Part shown: piece after piece, positions 55,578-64,000 of the stretch
Layout: the number at the start of each line of letters is the position of its first letter
Position numbering within the stretch: position 1 is the stretch's first letter
Source: Acidobacterium sp049965615
GTDB taxonomy: Bacteria > Acidobacteriota > Terriglobia > Terriglobales > Acidobacteriaceae
DNA length: 64,000 nt
NCBI GenBank assembly: GCA_049965615.1
Contig: JBMFWD010000014.1
Location: 1-64,000, forward strand
Direction: 5' to 3'
Notes under the pieces: model-generated
What the model was told of the DNA's origin: nothing
Databases searched by the model: none
What the model saw: only the letters and a program-made list of their open reading frames with translations
Program-made: the position numbers and the translations under genes

Positions 55578-56629
55578 TGACCAACCTCTTTTCTGCCGTC
55601 GAGCCTGTGCTGACCAGCAGTAGGGTTGCTCTCGTTAGTCAGCCCCCCAAGGAGCAGCAGCATCAGAGCCTTCTGCGCGTGCATACGGTTCTCCGCCTGT
55701 TCAAAGACGACGGATTGCGGTCCATCGAGCACGGCATCTGTGACTTCAGCGTTGCGATGCGCAGGGAGGCAGTGCATGAACACCGCGTGCGGGGCGGCGT
55801 GTGCCATGAGCGTCTCATTCACCTGATACGGCTTGAAGATGGGGGCTCGCTTGGTAGCCTCGTGCTCGAAGCCCATGCTGGTGCAGATATCCGTGTACAC
55901 GGCGTCGGTATCCGTTACAGCGGCCACAGGATCATTAATGACGGAAATGTTTGCGCCGGTTACGTTTCCAATAGACCGGGCGAGCGCAACAAGCTCCGCC
56001 TTGGGCGCGTAGTTGCGCGGTGTAGCAACAGTGAAGTGCATGCCTACCTGCGCAGCCGTAAGCATGAGGGAGTGGCAGACGTTATTGCCGTCTCCAACAT
56101 AGGTAAAGTGCATACCCTTGAGCGAACCGAAGCGCTCCTGCAATGTCAGGAAGTCGGCCAGTGCCTGGCATGGATGCTCCAGATCGCTCAATGCATTGAT
56201 GACCGGAATGGAGGCATACTGCGCCATATCCGTGATGGTGTCATGAGCATAGGTCCGCAGCACTAGGACGGATGCCCAGCGTTCGAGGTTATGGGCCATG
56301 TCGTAAAGAGACTCGCGCTCACCCAAAGGCGACTGAGTCTGGTCTACGAAGATGGCTGAGCCGCCGAGTGTGTTGATCGCAGTCTCGAAGGTAAGGCGGG
56401 TGCGCAGAGAGGCTTTTTCAAAAAACATGACCATCTGCTTGGCATCCAATGCCCAGCGGAATTCCGCAGGATTTGCCTTGACCCGGTGTCCAAGTTCAAG
56501 AACCGCTGCGATTTCACGTGCAGTAAAGTCGGCAACGGAGCACAAGTCGCGGCCGGCAAGCGACTGGATTGCAGATTCGAGCGAGTTTACGCCGGTCTGC
56601 GGCGGATAAGCAACTGCCTTGCTAGCCAA
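55574..56629 (-). CDS. argF: Ornithine carbamoyltransferase
   Basis: A 351-residue carbamoyltransferase forming citrulline. The carbamoyl-phosphate motif is KASLRTRLTFE (Ser-x-Arg-Thr-Arg), with HPCQALAD and the ornithine-side MHCLPAHRNAEVTD. ELxHRVK helix and EQAENRMHAQKALM close the domain. The start is TTG 56629: AGGAGG lies just six bases upstream, and no ATG fits. This overlaps the argD stop by eight bases. The N-terminal extension of about 30 residues is longer than usual. Confidence 0.92.
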   Translation of the reverse strand: MASKAVAYPPQTGVNSLESAIQSLAGRDLCSVADFTAREIAAVLELGHRVKANPAEFRWALDAKQMVMFFEKASLRTRLTFETAINTLGGSAIFVDQTQSPLGERESLYDMAHNLERWASVLVLRTYAHDTITDMAQYASIPVINALSDLEHPCQALADFLTLQERFGSLKGMHFTYVGDGNNVCHSLMLTAAQVGMHFTVATPRNYAPKAELVALARSIGNVTGANISVINDPVAAVTDTDAVYTDICTSMGFEHEATKRAPIFKPYQVNETLMAHAAPHAVFMHCLPAHRNAEVTDAVLDGPQSVVFEQAENRMHAQKALMLLLLGGLTNESNPTAGQHRLDGRKEVGQ

Positions 56630-57869
56630 CGTGGCCTCCTGTGTGAGCACCCGCCTTCTCTGCGGCCTGCTCGGTAAAAACTTGATTGAGGGCATTCAAT
56701 GCCGTATCGACGTCAGTCTTGCTCAGAATGAACGGAGGCAGGAATCGCAGCACCGTTTCATGGGTTCGATTGATGAGGATTCGCTTGCGCATCATTGCGG
56801 AAAGTGCTTCCTTGGCCTGCTCAGCGGAAGAGAGTTCTATCGCGAGCATGAGTCCCAGTCCACGCACATCCACAATGCAATCATGGGCGGCAGCAAGTTC
56901 ATCGAGGCGCTTGCGAAAATATGTGCCGATCTCTGTTACATGCGAGAGCAGGTTGTCCTGCTCGATAGTATCCATCACGGCGATCGCTGCAGCGCACGCA
57001 AGCGGCCCGCCGCCAAAGGTGGTGCCGTGCATGCCGGGATGAAATGCATCTGCCGCAAACTGCCGGCATAGCAGTGCACCCAGGGGAAGTCCGCCCGCCA
57101 GCGGCTTAGCGATGGTGGTTACATCGGGCTGGATGCCGTAATGCTGGTAGGCGAACCATTTTCCTGTGCGGCCCAGTCCGGCTTGGATTTCGTCGGCAAT
57201 GAGCAGTGCACCAGTCGAGCGCGTGAGCTCACGCGCAGCGATCATGAATTCCTGCGAAACCGGGCGAATGCCGCCTTCTCCTTGAACTGCCTCAAGGAGG
57301 ATGGCACAGACGTCCGTCGAGAATTTTGCGTTGAGATCGTCCACGTCGTTGAATCGGACGAACTCGACGCCAGGCATTACGGGTTCGAACGGCTCCCGGT
57401 ATTTCGCTTTATGGGTGGTCGCGACCGAGCCCATGGTGCGGCCGTGAAAGCTGTTTTCGATGGCCAGGAACTTAGTTCCCATCTGCTTTCCGGCAGCACG
57501 CTGGTCACTGGCATAGGCACGAGCCAGCTTGAGCGCCGCCTCCCAGGCTTCCGTTCCGCTGTTGCAGAAAAATGCGCGATCCATACCGCTGGCCTTCGTC
57601 AGACGCTCGGCAAGAGCAGCCTGTCCTTCGTGGAAGAACAGGTTGGAGATGTGGATCAGTTTGCGACTCTGGTCCGCGATTGCGGCTTCCACGGCAGGGT
57701 GCCCGTAGCCTAGAGCGTTTACACCGATCCCGCTCAGCAGATCGAGATAGCGTTCCCCGTTTTCATCGATCAGGTGAACTCCTTCACCGCCGGTGAACAG
57801 AATCGGATATCGCTCATACGTGGTGATCAGCAACCGCGATTCGGCTGCTTGTACATCTTTCAAGCTCAT
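56622..57869 (-). CDS. argD: Acetylornithine aminotransferase
   Basis: A 415-residue class III aminotransferase using PLP. The motif LIADEIQAGLGRTGKWFAYQ carries the PLP-Asp, the Schiff-base Lys is in IAKPLAGGLP, and the N-terminal GSGIGVNALG-like (LLSGIGVNALGYGHP) and CNSGTEAWEAALKLAR segments fit ArgD. It is 13 bases after argB. Confidence 0.93.
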   Translation of the reverse strand: MSLKDVQAAESRLLITTYERYPILFTGGEGVHLIDENGERYLDLLSGIGVNALGYGHPAVEAAIADQSRKLIHISNLFFHEGQAALAERLTKASGMDRAFFCNSGTEAWEAALKLARAYASDQRAAGKQMGTKFLAIENSFHGRTMGSVATTHKAKYREPFEPVMPGVEFVRFNDVDDLNAKFSTDVCAILLEAVQGEGGIRPVSQEFMIAARELTRSTGALLIADEIQAGLGRTGKWFAYQHYGIQPDVTTIAKPLAGGLPLGALLCRQFAADAFHPGMHGTTFGGGPLACAAAIAVMDTIEQDNLLSHVTEIGTYFRKRLDELAAAHDCIVDVRGLGLMLAIELSSAEQAKEALSAMMRKRILINRTHETVLRFLPPFILSKTDVDTALNALNQVFTEQAAEKAGAHTGGHVG

Positions 57870-57882
57870 TTCGAGTGCTCCT

Positions 57883-58665
57883 TTAGCTCGCCATTACTTC
57901 GGTGCCATCCGCTACACGTGCGTTGCACAGGTCAGCCAAAACCTTTGCGGCTTCCGCTGGAAGGATGCGAACGCGTTTGACCCCGTTCAGCAGAGCTTCG
58001 CGACATGCGCCGAGTTTCGGCAGCATGCCTCCACTGATGATGGAATCGGCGCTCAGGGCATGAATCTGATCGACCGTCACCCAGCGCATGACGGCCCCGT
58101 CAGCGCCTCGCACTCCGGGAACGTCTGTGAGGAAAACCAGCGCATCGACCTTGCATGCCGCAGCGCAGGCAGAGGCCATCTCATCGGCGTTGATATTGTA
58201 ATATTCGCCGTCGAATCCAAGAGCGATGCTGGAGATGACCGGGACTGCGCCCATCTTCCAGATGACTTCCAGCCAGCGAGGGTCAGAGGATACGATCTCC
58301 CCGACATATCCCAGATCAGGATTTGTGCGCTTCTTGCGGGCACGAAAGACAAGGCCGTCACCCCCGGACAGGCCGACTGCCGGCTGGCCGAATTTTCCGA
58401 GAGCCGCTACCAGAGACTTGTTCACCCGACCGCTGAGCACCATCAGGGCAGCGTCCCGGGTTTCCGCATCTGTAATACGCAGGCCGGCTACAAACTCGCT
58501 CTGTTTGCCCATCAGTTTGAGGGTGCGGGTTAGTTGCACGCCACCGCCGTGCACGAGGGCCACCTGATGGCCATCCTTGGCAAGATCCGCGATAGCCCGG
58601 GCGCAGTTTTGAAAAACAGTGGGATTTTCCAGGGCAGCTCCACCGAGCTTTACGACGTATTTCAT
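57883..58665 (-). CDS. argB: N-acetylglutamate kinase
   Basis: A 260-residue amino-acid kinase phosphorylating N-acetylglutamate. VVKLGGAALEN is the Gly-rich first loop, LVHGGGVQLT the second, and NINADEMASACAAACKVD and GGMLPKL complete the fold. ATG 58665 overlaps the argC stop by four bases (ATGA); an upstream open frame to 59232 lies inside argC and is an artefact. No N-terminal arginine-sensing helix is present, so it may be the arginine-insensitive form. Confidence 0.94.
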   Translation of the reverse strand: MKYVVKLGGAALENPTVFQNCARAIADLAKDGHQVALVHGGGVQLTRTLKLMGKQSEFVAGLRITDAETRDAALMVLSGRVNKSLVAALGKFGQPAVGLSGGDGLVFRARKKRTNPDLGYVGEIVSSDPRWLEVIWKMGAVPVISSIALGFDGEYYNINADEMASACAAACKVDALVFLTDVPGVRGADGAVMRWVTVDQIHALSADSIISGGMLPKLGACREALLNGVKRVRILPAEAAKVLADLCNARVADGTEVMAS

Positions 58666-59717
58666 TCCAGTCCCTCCGCTTCGTTCCATCCGCACATCAA
58701 ATTCAGATTTTGTACTGCTTGCGATGCAGCACCTTTCAACAGGTTGTCCAGGCAGGAGACGATGATGCATCGTCGTCCGTCCCGGTCGAGTTGAAAGCCG
58801 ATGTCGCAGTAGCCGGTGTGAACGGAGTACTGAATCTGGGGCAGGTGTCCAGCAGGAAAGATGCGAACCATCGGACTGGCTGCAAAGAAGTCGCTGAAGC
58901 GCTGCTCTACATCTGCCGCTTGCTTTGGTTCGCTGAAGTGAACATAAATTGTGGAAAGAATGCCTCTTGGTATCGGAAGCAGGTGTGGCGTGAAGACGAT
59001 CTGTTCCCGTGACAGTTGCAATTGTTCCAGCAATTCTCCGGTGTGCCGGTGACCGAATAATCCGTAGGCGGAGAGGTTGTTGGCTGCATGCATAAAATGA
59101 GTCTTCGCGGAAGGGGCTTTTCCTGCTCCGGAGACACCGGATTTGGAATCGCAGACAATACCGCGGTCTACGTCGACCCAGCCAGATGACACCAACGGCT
59201 TGAGGGCGAGGATGACAGAGGTTGCGTAGCAACCTGGATTTGCGATAAGCCGAGCCGAAGAGATCTCCTCTTTGTGTAGTTCGGGCATGCCATACACTGC
59301 TTGTGCCTGAATCGAAGCTGCCTGATCACTGCCTTCATCTTCAAACGCATAGACGGCGCGATTGTCGGCCTCTTCGAGGCGCCATGCTCCGCTCAGGTCG
59401 ATGACTCGGATGCCATGTTGCAGCGCCTCCGGAACGAGAGAGCGGGACTGTTCATGGGGAAGAGCCAAAAAGAGGACGTCAACTTGTTCTTCCTGTAGCC
59501 GCTTCCAGTCAAAAGGCTCAACTCGCAGATTGGATAAATTTCTGCTATCCCGCAGATGAGGATGCAGGTTAATGAGTGCTTCTGTCGCACTACCGGAACG
59601 ACCTAGAAACAGTGGTGTCTTATTTTTGAGCTGCGGATGATGCAGCAGCAGCCGTGCAAGCTCCATCCCTCCATAGCCACTCACGCCCATCACTGCGGTC
59701 TTTCCCTGGTCTGCCAT
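58662..59717 (-). CDS. argC: N-acetyl-gamma-glutamyl-phosphate reductase
   Basis: A 351-residue semialdehyde dehydrogenase-type enzyme. The NADP loop is GVSGYGGMELARLL near the N-terminus, the catalytic Cys is in ANPGCYATS, and LSGAWRLEE, GVSGAGKAP and HRHTGE are conserved. It overlaps argB by four bases and follows argR by 37 bases. Confidence 0.94.
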   Translation of the reverse strand: MADQGKTAVMGVSGYGGMELARLLLHHPQLKNKTPLFLGRSGSATEALINLHPHLRDSRNLSNLRVEPFDWKRLQEEQVDVLFLALPHEQSRSLVPEALQHGIRVIDLSGAWRLEEADNRAVYAFEDEGSDQAASIQAQAVYGMPELHKEEISSARLIANPGCYATSVILALKPLVSSGWVDVDRGIVCDSKSGVSGAGKAPSAKTHFMHAANNLSAYGLFGHRHTGELLEQLQLSREQIVFTPHLLPIPRGILSTIYVHFSEPKQAADVEQRFSDFFAASPMVRIFPAGHLPQIQYSVHTGYCDIGFQLDRDGRRCIIVSCLDNLLKGAASQAVQNLNLMCGWNEAEGLE

Positions 59718-59754
59718 TTTTGATCCCTATTTTTGGTTGATGCAACCGTCAGAA

Positions 59755-60204
59755 TTAGCCGATGATTTTTTCAAGTCGCTCGGCCAGAACTCCAGCTCGT
59801 CGCTGGTCTGGGCAGATGATCAGAATCGTGTCGTCGCCGGCAAGCGTACCCACCACCTCAGGCCAGTCCTCGTGATCGATAGCCAATGCGACTGGCTGTG
59901 CGCTTCCAGCTGCTGTAAACAGCACCAATTGGTTTTGAGCCTGCCTGACTTTCAACCCGAAACTGTGCAGGATTTCCTGAACGTCAGGCAAAACTTCATC
60001 CTCTTCGTGCCGTCCGTTTCCGTTTGGAAGAGCGTAGCCGTTGGGTCCCTTGTAGATTCGCAATTCGTGGATGTCGCGCGAGAGCGTTGCCTGGGTCACG
60101 TCAAAGCCTTTGCGGATTAACTTACGCCGCAGTTCATCCTGGCTGCCGATTGGCCGCTGTGAGATGAGTTCTCGAATTGCTTCGTGTCTTTCGTGCTTGC
60201 CCAT
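59755..60204 (-). CDS. argR: Arginine repressor ArgR
   Basis: A 149-residue ArgR. The N-terminal winged helix (about 1-70) holds ELRRKLIRKGFDVTQATLSRDI, where TQATLSRDI is the recognition helix. The C-terminal domain with GDDTILIICPD binds arginine and forms the hexamer. ATG 60204 (MGKHER) is preferred over upstream ATG 60249, which lies inside the ARG-box region. It is the first gene of the operon and likely represses itself and the genes downstream when arginine is plentiful. Confidence 0.95.
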   Translation of the reverse strand: MGKHERHEAIRELISQRPIGSQDELRRKLIRKGFDVTQATLSRDIHELRIYKGPNGYALPNGNGRHEEDEVLPDVQEILHSFGLKVRQAQNQLVLFTAAGSAQPVALAIDHEDWPEVVGTLAGDDTILIICPDQRRAGVLAERLEKIIG

Positions 60205-60244
60205 GCAAAGAAATTGCGGCCTTGGCAAGGCCGCGCCTTTCTGG

Positions 60245-60258
60245 TGCATAAAAATACA
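60245..60258. promoter_or_regulatory. ARG box 1
   Basis: TGCATAAAAATACA, an imperfect palindrome of ARG-box type, centred 20 bases from ARG box 2. Confidence 0.7.
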
Positions 60259-60263
60259 TCTTC

Positions 60264-60279
60264 ATGTATAAATATACAT
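60264..60279. promoter_or_regulatory. ARG box 2
   Basis: ATGTATAAATATACAT, a near-perfect palindrome covering the argR -10 and part of its spacer. ArgR bound here would block RNA polymerase. Confidence 0.85.
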
Positions 60280-60293
60280 ACGCAGTTTGTCAA
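60265..60293 (-). promoter_or_regulatory. argR operon promoter
   Basis: On the minus strand TTGACA (60293-60288) and TATACA (60270-60265) are spaced by 17 bases, a perfect -35 with a fair -10. The ARG boxes overlap it. Confidence 0.75.
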
Positions 60294-60404
60294 GCCGATC
60301 CAACAAGTCATTCCTGCAAGTGAAGTGACTTGCTTCATGCCGAATTCGGCAGATTTCCACGAAAGAGGGCTTCGTCTTGCCAGCGAACGCCGCTATCATG
60401 AATT

Positions 60405-63400
60405 ATGGGATACCGCAGCGCATACTCGCCGGCCACGTTGTCCGGCAGGTCCAATGATTCTCTAGTAGACGCTCGCTTCGATCACGAATCCTGCGGCGTC
60501 GGTTTTATTGCCTCGCTCAGAAATACGCAATCGCATAGTGTTCTGGGGATGGCTCTTACCGCGCTTTCACGCCTTGCGCATCGCGGCGCTGTCGCCGCTG
60601 ATGGTCTTTCGAGTGATGGCATTGGCATTACGACCGGTATTCCGGTTGATTTTCTGCTGGAAGAGACGGGAATTACTCTTCCTCGCTTAAAACCGCTGGG
60701 TGTGGGGATGGTTTTCCTTCCGCAGGAGTCTGTTGCGGCGGGAGAGCGTGAGCTTGCGAGGGCACTCGCGAACCAGCAACTGGAAGTGCTGGGCTGGCGT
60801 GAAGTTCCGACCCGGCCGGATGTGCTGGGGGATATTGCACTTTCTACCATGCCTGCAATAAGGCAGGTCCTAATCGCACCGGTTTATGCATCGACTCCCA
60901 AAGAGGAGCTCGACCGTCGCGCATATCTTGCTCGGAAGGAATTTGAGCGGAGCGGGGCGCCGGGCTACGTGTGCTCGCTGGGCTTCTCTACGGTTGTGTA
61001 CAAAGCCATGTGCGCAGGACGCCTGCTGCCGTCGTTCTTTCCCGATCTGGCCAACCCACGTTATACGACAGCTTTTGCCGTGTTTCACCAGCGTTTTGCG
61101 ACGAACGTGGCGCCCTCTTGGGATCGTGCACAGCCGTTCCGGATGATTGGCCATAACGGAGAAATCAATACGATTTGGGGTAATCGCGCTCGGATGGATG
61201 CACGCAGCTCCACCCTGCCTGAAGAGTTGAAGCCAATTTTCACGGCTGGCGGTTCGGACTCTACCAGCTTGGACGAGGCGATTGAGCTGCTTACCCGTAA
61301 TGGACGTACGGTAGCCGAGTCGGTACGAATGTTGCTGCCTCCGGCGGTTACCCCGAAGGATTCGGCATTTCTGGTCTACAACGGAGATTGCGTCGAGCCA
61401 TGGGATGGCCCAGCCGCGGTGGTCTTCACGGATGGTCACCTGGTGGGTGCTGCGCTGGACCGAAATGGGTTGCGTCCGTGCCGCTTCTTTCTGACCGATG
61501 ATGACCTGGTGATTGTAGGTTCTGAGGCCGGGCTGGTGGATCTGGATCCGGAGCGGGTTGTTCACAGTGGCCGGCTCGGTCCTGGACAGATGCTGCTGGC
61601 GGATATGGCCCGCCACAGGTTTTACGAGGATGATCAGGCGCAGGCATTGTTTGATAGCATGGCTCCGCTTTACGAGGAGCTGCTGGAGAATGCCACACTG
61701 GATGATTCGACGCCGCTGGCAGAGCCGGATGCATCGCAGGTGTCGCGTTGGCAGCTTGGATTTGGCTACACGCGCGAAGACGTCAATATGGTTCTAAAGC
61801 CGATGGCCGTCGATGCCAAGGACGCCATCTGGTCGATGGGGGATGATACTCCTTTGACGCCGCTGGCGCGGGCTCCACGGCCTGTTTACGCCTTTTTCCG
61901 GCAGCGCTTTGCTCAGGTTACGAATCCGCCGATTGATTCACTTCGTGAGTCTTGCGTGATTCGGCTTCATACTCGTCTGGGTCCCTGGCCGCACATTCTG
62001 GATAAGACCAAGCCGCTGCCTGGTTTGTCGCTGGCTTCGCCGGTGCTGTCACTGGGGCAGATGAGTGCGCTTCGGGATCGGCGGCATGCGATCGCCGAAG
62101 AGCTTCCTCTGGCGGTGCTGGATTGTGTTTTTCATCCCGACTGCAACCTGGTTACGGCCATTGATGAGCTTTGTGCGAAGGCTGAGGAACTGGTACGGGG
62201 CGGAGCGGCGATTCTGTTGCTGACGGACCGGACCTGTGGGGAGCAGTCGATTCCGCTGCCCATGGCGATGGCGCTTGGCGCCGTGCATCACTCGCTGATT
62301 CGCTCCGGGCTGCGTACTTGCGTGGGTCTGGCGGTCGAGGCTGGGGACTGCCGCGATCTGCATCATGTGGCTGTCCTGCTGGGCATGGGCGCGGGTGCGG
62401 TTTGCCCTTGGCTGGCGCTGGAGACGGCGAGGGTTCTTGAACCTGCTAAGGGCGAAGAGAACATGCTGAAGGCGTTCGACGTAGGGCTGGCGAAGATCAT
62501 GTCGAAGATGGGCATTTCGGTGGTGGACAGCTACCGGGGAGCGCACCTGTTTGATTGCCTTGGTTTGAGCCAGGATGTGGTGGAGCGTTGCTTTGCCGGA
62601 ACACCTGCGCCGATTGGCGGGGTAGGGTTTGAGCATCTGGAGAAGACGGTCAAGGGGCTTTGGGGCGAAGCATATCCTCCGGCTGAACAGCCTCCTGCGG
62701 AAGAGGCGAAGCCTGTGTTGCCGGATTACGGCTGGGTGCGGTTCCGGAAGTCGGATACGGCCGAGCCGCACTCGTGGCAGCCGCAGACGGTTCGTCTGCT
62801 GCAGACGGTGACGGGCACGACCAAGGCAGCTACGGCGCTTGCCGATCCGGCGGCGGCCTGGACGGCCTTCCGGACGCAGGCGGCGGAGCCTACCAACGGA
62901 GTGTTGAGGGACCTGCTGGAGATACGGCCTGCGGCGTCGCCGATTGCTGTGGATCAGGTAGAGCCGGCGAGTGCGATCACGCATCGGTTTATTGCCAGCG
63001 CCATGTCGCTGGGGTCTTTGAGTCCTGAGGCGCACCAGACGATTACGGCGGCGATGAATATGCTGGGCGCTCGCTCGAATACGGGCGAGGGCGGTGAAGA
63101 TCCGCTGGTTTATCAGCCCGAGGCGGAGCTTCCGCTGCTGGGTTCGATGAAGCCGGCGCGGCTGTTGAACAACCGGATCAAGCAGGTGGCTTCGGCTCGC
63201 TTTGGCGTGACGGCGGAGTATCTGGTGCATGCCGAGGAGCTCGAGATCAAGATTGCCCAAGGCGCCAAGCCGGGCGAGGGCGGTCAGTTGCCGGGTCACA
63301 AGGTGACGGAGCTGATTGCGCGGCTGCGGCATGCGCAGCCGGGCGTGCAGTTGATCAGCCCGCCGCCGCACCATGACATTTATTCGATTGAGGATCTGGC

Positions 63401-64000
63401 GCAGTTGATCTTCGACCTGCGGAGGGTGAATCCGAAGGCGGCGATCGGCGTGAAGCTGGTGTCTGAGATCGGCGTGGGCACGGTGGCTGCTGGTGTGGCC
63501 AAGGCTTACGCGGACTACATTGTGATTGCCGGGCACTCGGGCGGAACGGGGGCATCGCCCTTGTCGAGCATCAAGTATGCGGGCGATCCGTGGGAGCTGG
63601 GGCTGGCGGAGACGCAGCAGGTGCTGGTCCAGAACGGGTTGCGCGGCCGGGTGCGGGTGCGCGTGGACGGCGGGCTGCAGACGGCGCGGGACGTGGTGAC
63701 GGCTGCGTTGCTGGGGGCCGATGAGTTTGCTTTTGGCACGGCAGTGCTGGTGGCGCTGGGTTGCGACATGGCCCGGCAGTGTCACCTGAACACGTGTCCG
63801 ACGGGGATTGCTACGCAGCGGCCTGAGCTTCGGGCGAAGTTCCGGGGCAAGCCTGAGGCGATTGTGGTCATGTTCGAGGAGCTGGCGCGGGAGATCCGCG
63901 AGATGCTGGCCGGGCTGGGTCTGCCGTCTCTGGATGCGGCGATTGGGCGGACGGACCTGCTGGAGCAGGTTCGGTTTGACGGCTGCCTGGACCTGAAGCG
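60405..64000 (+). CDS. gltB: Glutamate synthase large subunit (partial, runs off the window)
   Basis: At least 1198 codons of a protein of about 1500 residues. The N-terminal class II glutaminase domain begins after a short leader with ESCGVGF; its Cys becomes the nucleophile after processing, at about residue 30. The FMN/synthase domain (about 850-1190) has ARSNTGEGGEDP, GAKPGEGGQLPG, GHSGGTGASPLSS and the 3Fe-4S site CDMARQCHLNTCPTG (C-x5-C-x4-C). The C-terminal GXGXG beta-helix lies beyond the window. ATG 60405 is the only in-frame ATG; a TGA precedes it directly. It is divergent from argR and makes the glutamate used for arginine. Confidence 0.93.
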   Translation, partial: MGYRSAYSPATLSGRSNDSLVDARFDHESCGVGFIASLRNTQSHSVLGMALTALSRLAHRGAVAADGLSSDGIGITTGIPVDFLLEETGITLPRLKPLGVGMVFLPQESVAAGERELARALANQQLEVLGWREVPTRPDVLGDIALSTMPAIRQVLIAPVYASTPKEELDRRAYLARKEFERSGAPGYVCSLGFSTVVYKAMCAGRLLPSFFPDLANPRYTTAFAVFHQRFATNVAPSWDRAQPFRMIGHNGEINTIWGNRARMDARSSTLPEELKPIFTAGGSDSTSLDEAIELLTRNGRTVAESVRMLLPPAVTPKDSAFLVYNGDCVEPWDGPAAVVFTDGHLVGAALDRNGLRPCRFFLTDDDLVIVGSEAGLVDLDPERVVHSGRLGPGQMLLADMARHRFYEDDQAQALFDSMAPLYEELLENATLDDSTPLAEPDASQVSRWQLGFGYTREDVNMVLKPMAVDAKDAIWSMGDDTPLTPLARAPRPVYAFFRQRFAQVTNPPIDSLRESCVIRLHTRLGPWPHILDKTKPLPGLSLASPVLSLGQMSALRDRRHAIAEELPLAVLDCVFHPDCNLVTAIDELCAKAEELVRGGAAILLLTDRTCGEQSIPLPMAMALGAVHHSLIRSGLRTCVGLAVEAGDCRDLHHVAVLLGMGAGAVCPWLALETARVLEPAKGEENMLKAFDVGLAKIMSKMGISVVDSYRGAHLFDCLGLSQDVVERCFAGTPAPIGGVGFEHLEKTVKGLWGEAYPPAEQPPAEEAKPVLPDYGWVRFRKSDTAEPHSWQPQTVRLLQTVTGTTKAATALADPAAAWTAFRTQAAEPTNGVLRDLLEIRPAASPIAVDQVEPASAITHRFIASAMSLGSLSPEAHQTITAAMNMLGARSNTGEGGEDPLVYQPEAELPLLGSMKPARLLNNRIKQVASARFGVTAEYLVHAEELEIKIAQGAKPGEGGQLPGHKVTELIARLRHAQPGVQLISPPPHHDIYSIEDLAQLIFDLRRVNPKAAIGVKLVSEIGVGTVAAGVAKAYADYIVIAGHSGGTGASPLSSIKYAGDPWELGLAETQQVLVQNGLRGRVRVRVDGGLQTARDVVTAALLGADEFAFGTAVLVALGCDMARQCHLNTCPTGIATQRPELRAKFRGKPEAIVVMFEELAREIREMLAGLGLPSLDAAIGRTDLLEQVRFDGCLDLK

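Noticed and set aside
58666..59232. Upstream extension of the argB frame
   Set aside because: It lies inside argC in another frame; argB starts at the ATGA overlap at 58665.
62049..63785. A 578-codon minus-strand frame over gltB
   Set aside because: The plus strand encodes a perfect glutamate synthase with its 3Fe-4S site.

Overview
The window reads as a chromosomal segment of a GC-rich acidobacterium of the Terriglobia type. The pointers are a very large Oar-like TonB-dependent receptor with an N-terminal carboxypeptidase-regulatory domain, FecR/DUF6600-type and DUF2076-type exported proteins, a CHAT-TPR protein with an ECF sigma/anti-sigma pair, and the family mix overall. This placement is inference from gene content; no rRNA gene is present.

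Region 1, about 1-13,345, is the right end of an integrated mobile element. It carries a 5'-damaged ParB-like gene, a nuclease-fold-like protein with a DUF6508 protein, a two-gene protease module (membrane-anchored TPR-CHAT caspase-like protein overlapping an S41 protease), an EndoIII-like 4Fe-4S protein, an ECF sigma/anti-sigma pair, a zinc-ribbon protein, a LysR regulator, an AlpA-like excisionase, a MazEF-type toxin-antitoxin pair and a tyrosine integrase. The integrase frame runs into the 3' end of a tRNA-Asn gene on the other strand, the usual integration target. Two identical 25-bp repeats near the integrase 3' end look like integrase arm sites.

Region 2, 13.4-29 kb, is ordinary core: HAD hydrolase, small exported DUF5818-like protein, tRNA-Leu(GAG), secG with a clear terminator, two membrane diguanylate cyclases, a lone cytochrome oxidase subunit III, the PLP synthase genes pdxS and pdxT with a SRPBCC gene between, a ClC channel with a C-terminal RCK_C-like domain, a hotdog thioesterase, miaB, a bifunctional-nuclease (DUF151) gene, and a divergent glycosyltransferase/flippase pair.

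Region 3, 30-49 kb, holds a tightly overlapping TolC-adaptor-RND efflux operon, a small omega-like gene, a cold-shock gene, a Tat-exported amidase, a TrmJ-like methyltransferase, the TonB-dependent receptor, DUF2076 and regulatory-domain exported proteins, thiG, ruvC and a FecR protein. A 0.7-kb A/T-rich non-coding stretch full of hairpins follows.

Region 4, 49.8-64 kb, has on the minus strand a tmk / cytochrome P450 / holB / Hfq-like cluster and a compact arginine operon, argR-C-B-D-F-H plus a short GNAT N-acetylglutamate synthase candidate. Two tandem ARG boxes overlap the argR promoter. Divergently, gltB (glutamate synthase large subunit) runs off the window end. The shared control region would link arginine feedback to glutamate supply, because glutamate is the arginine precursor.
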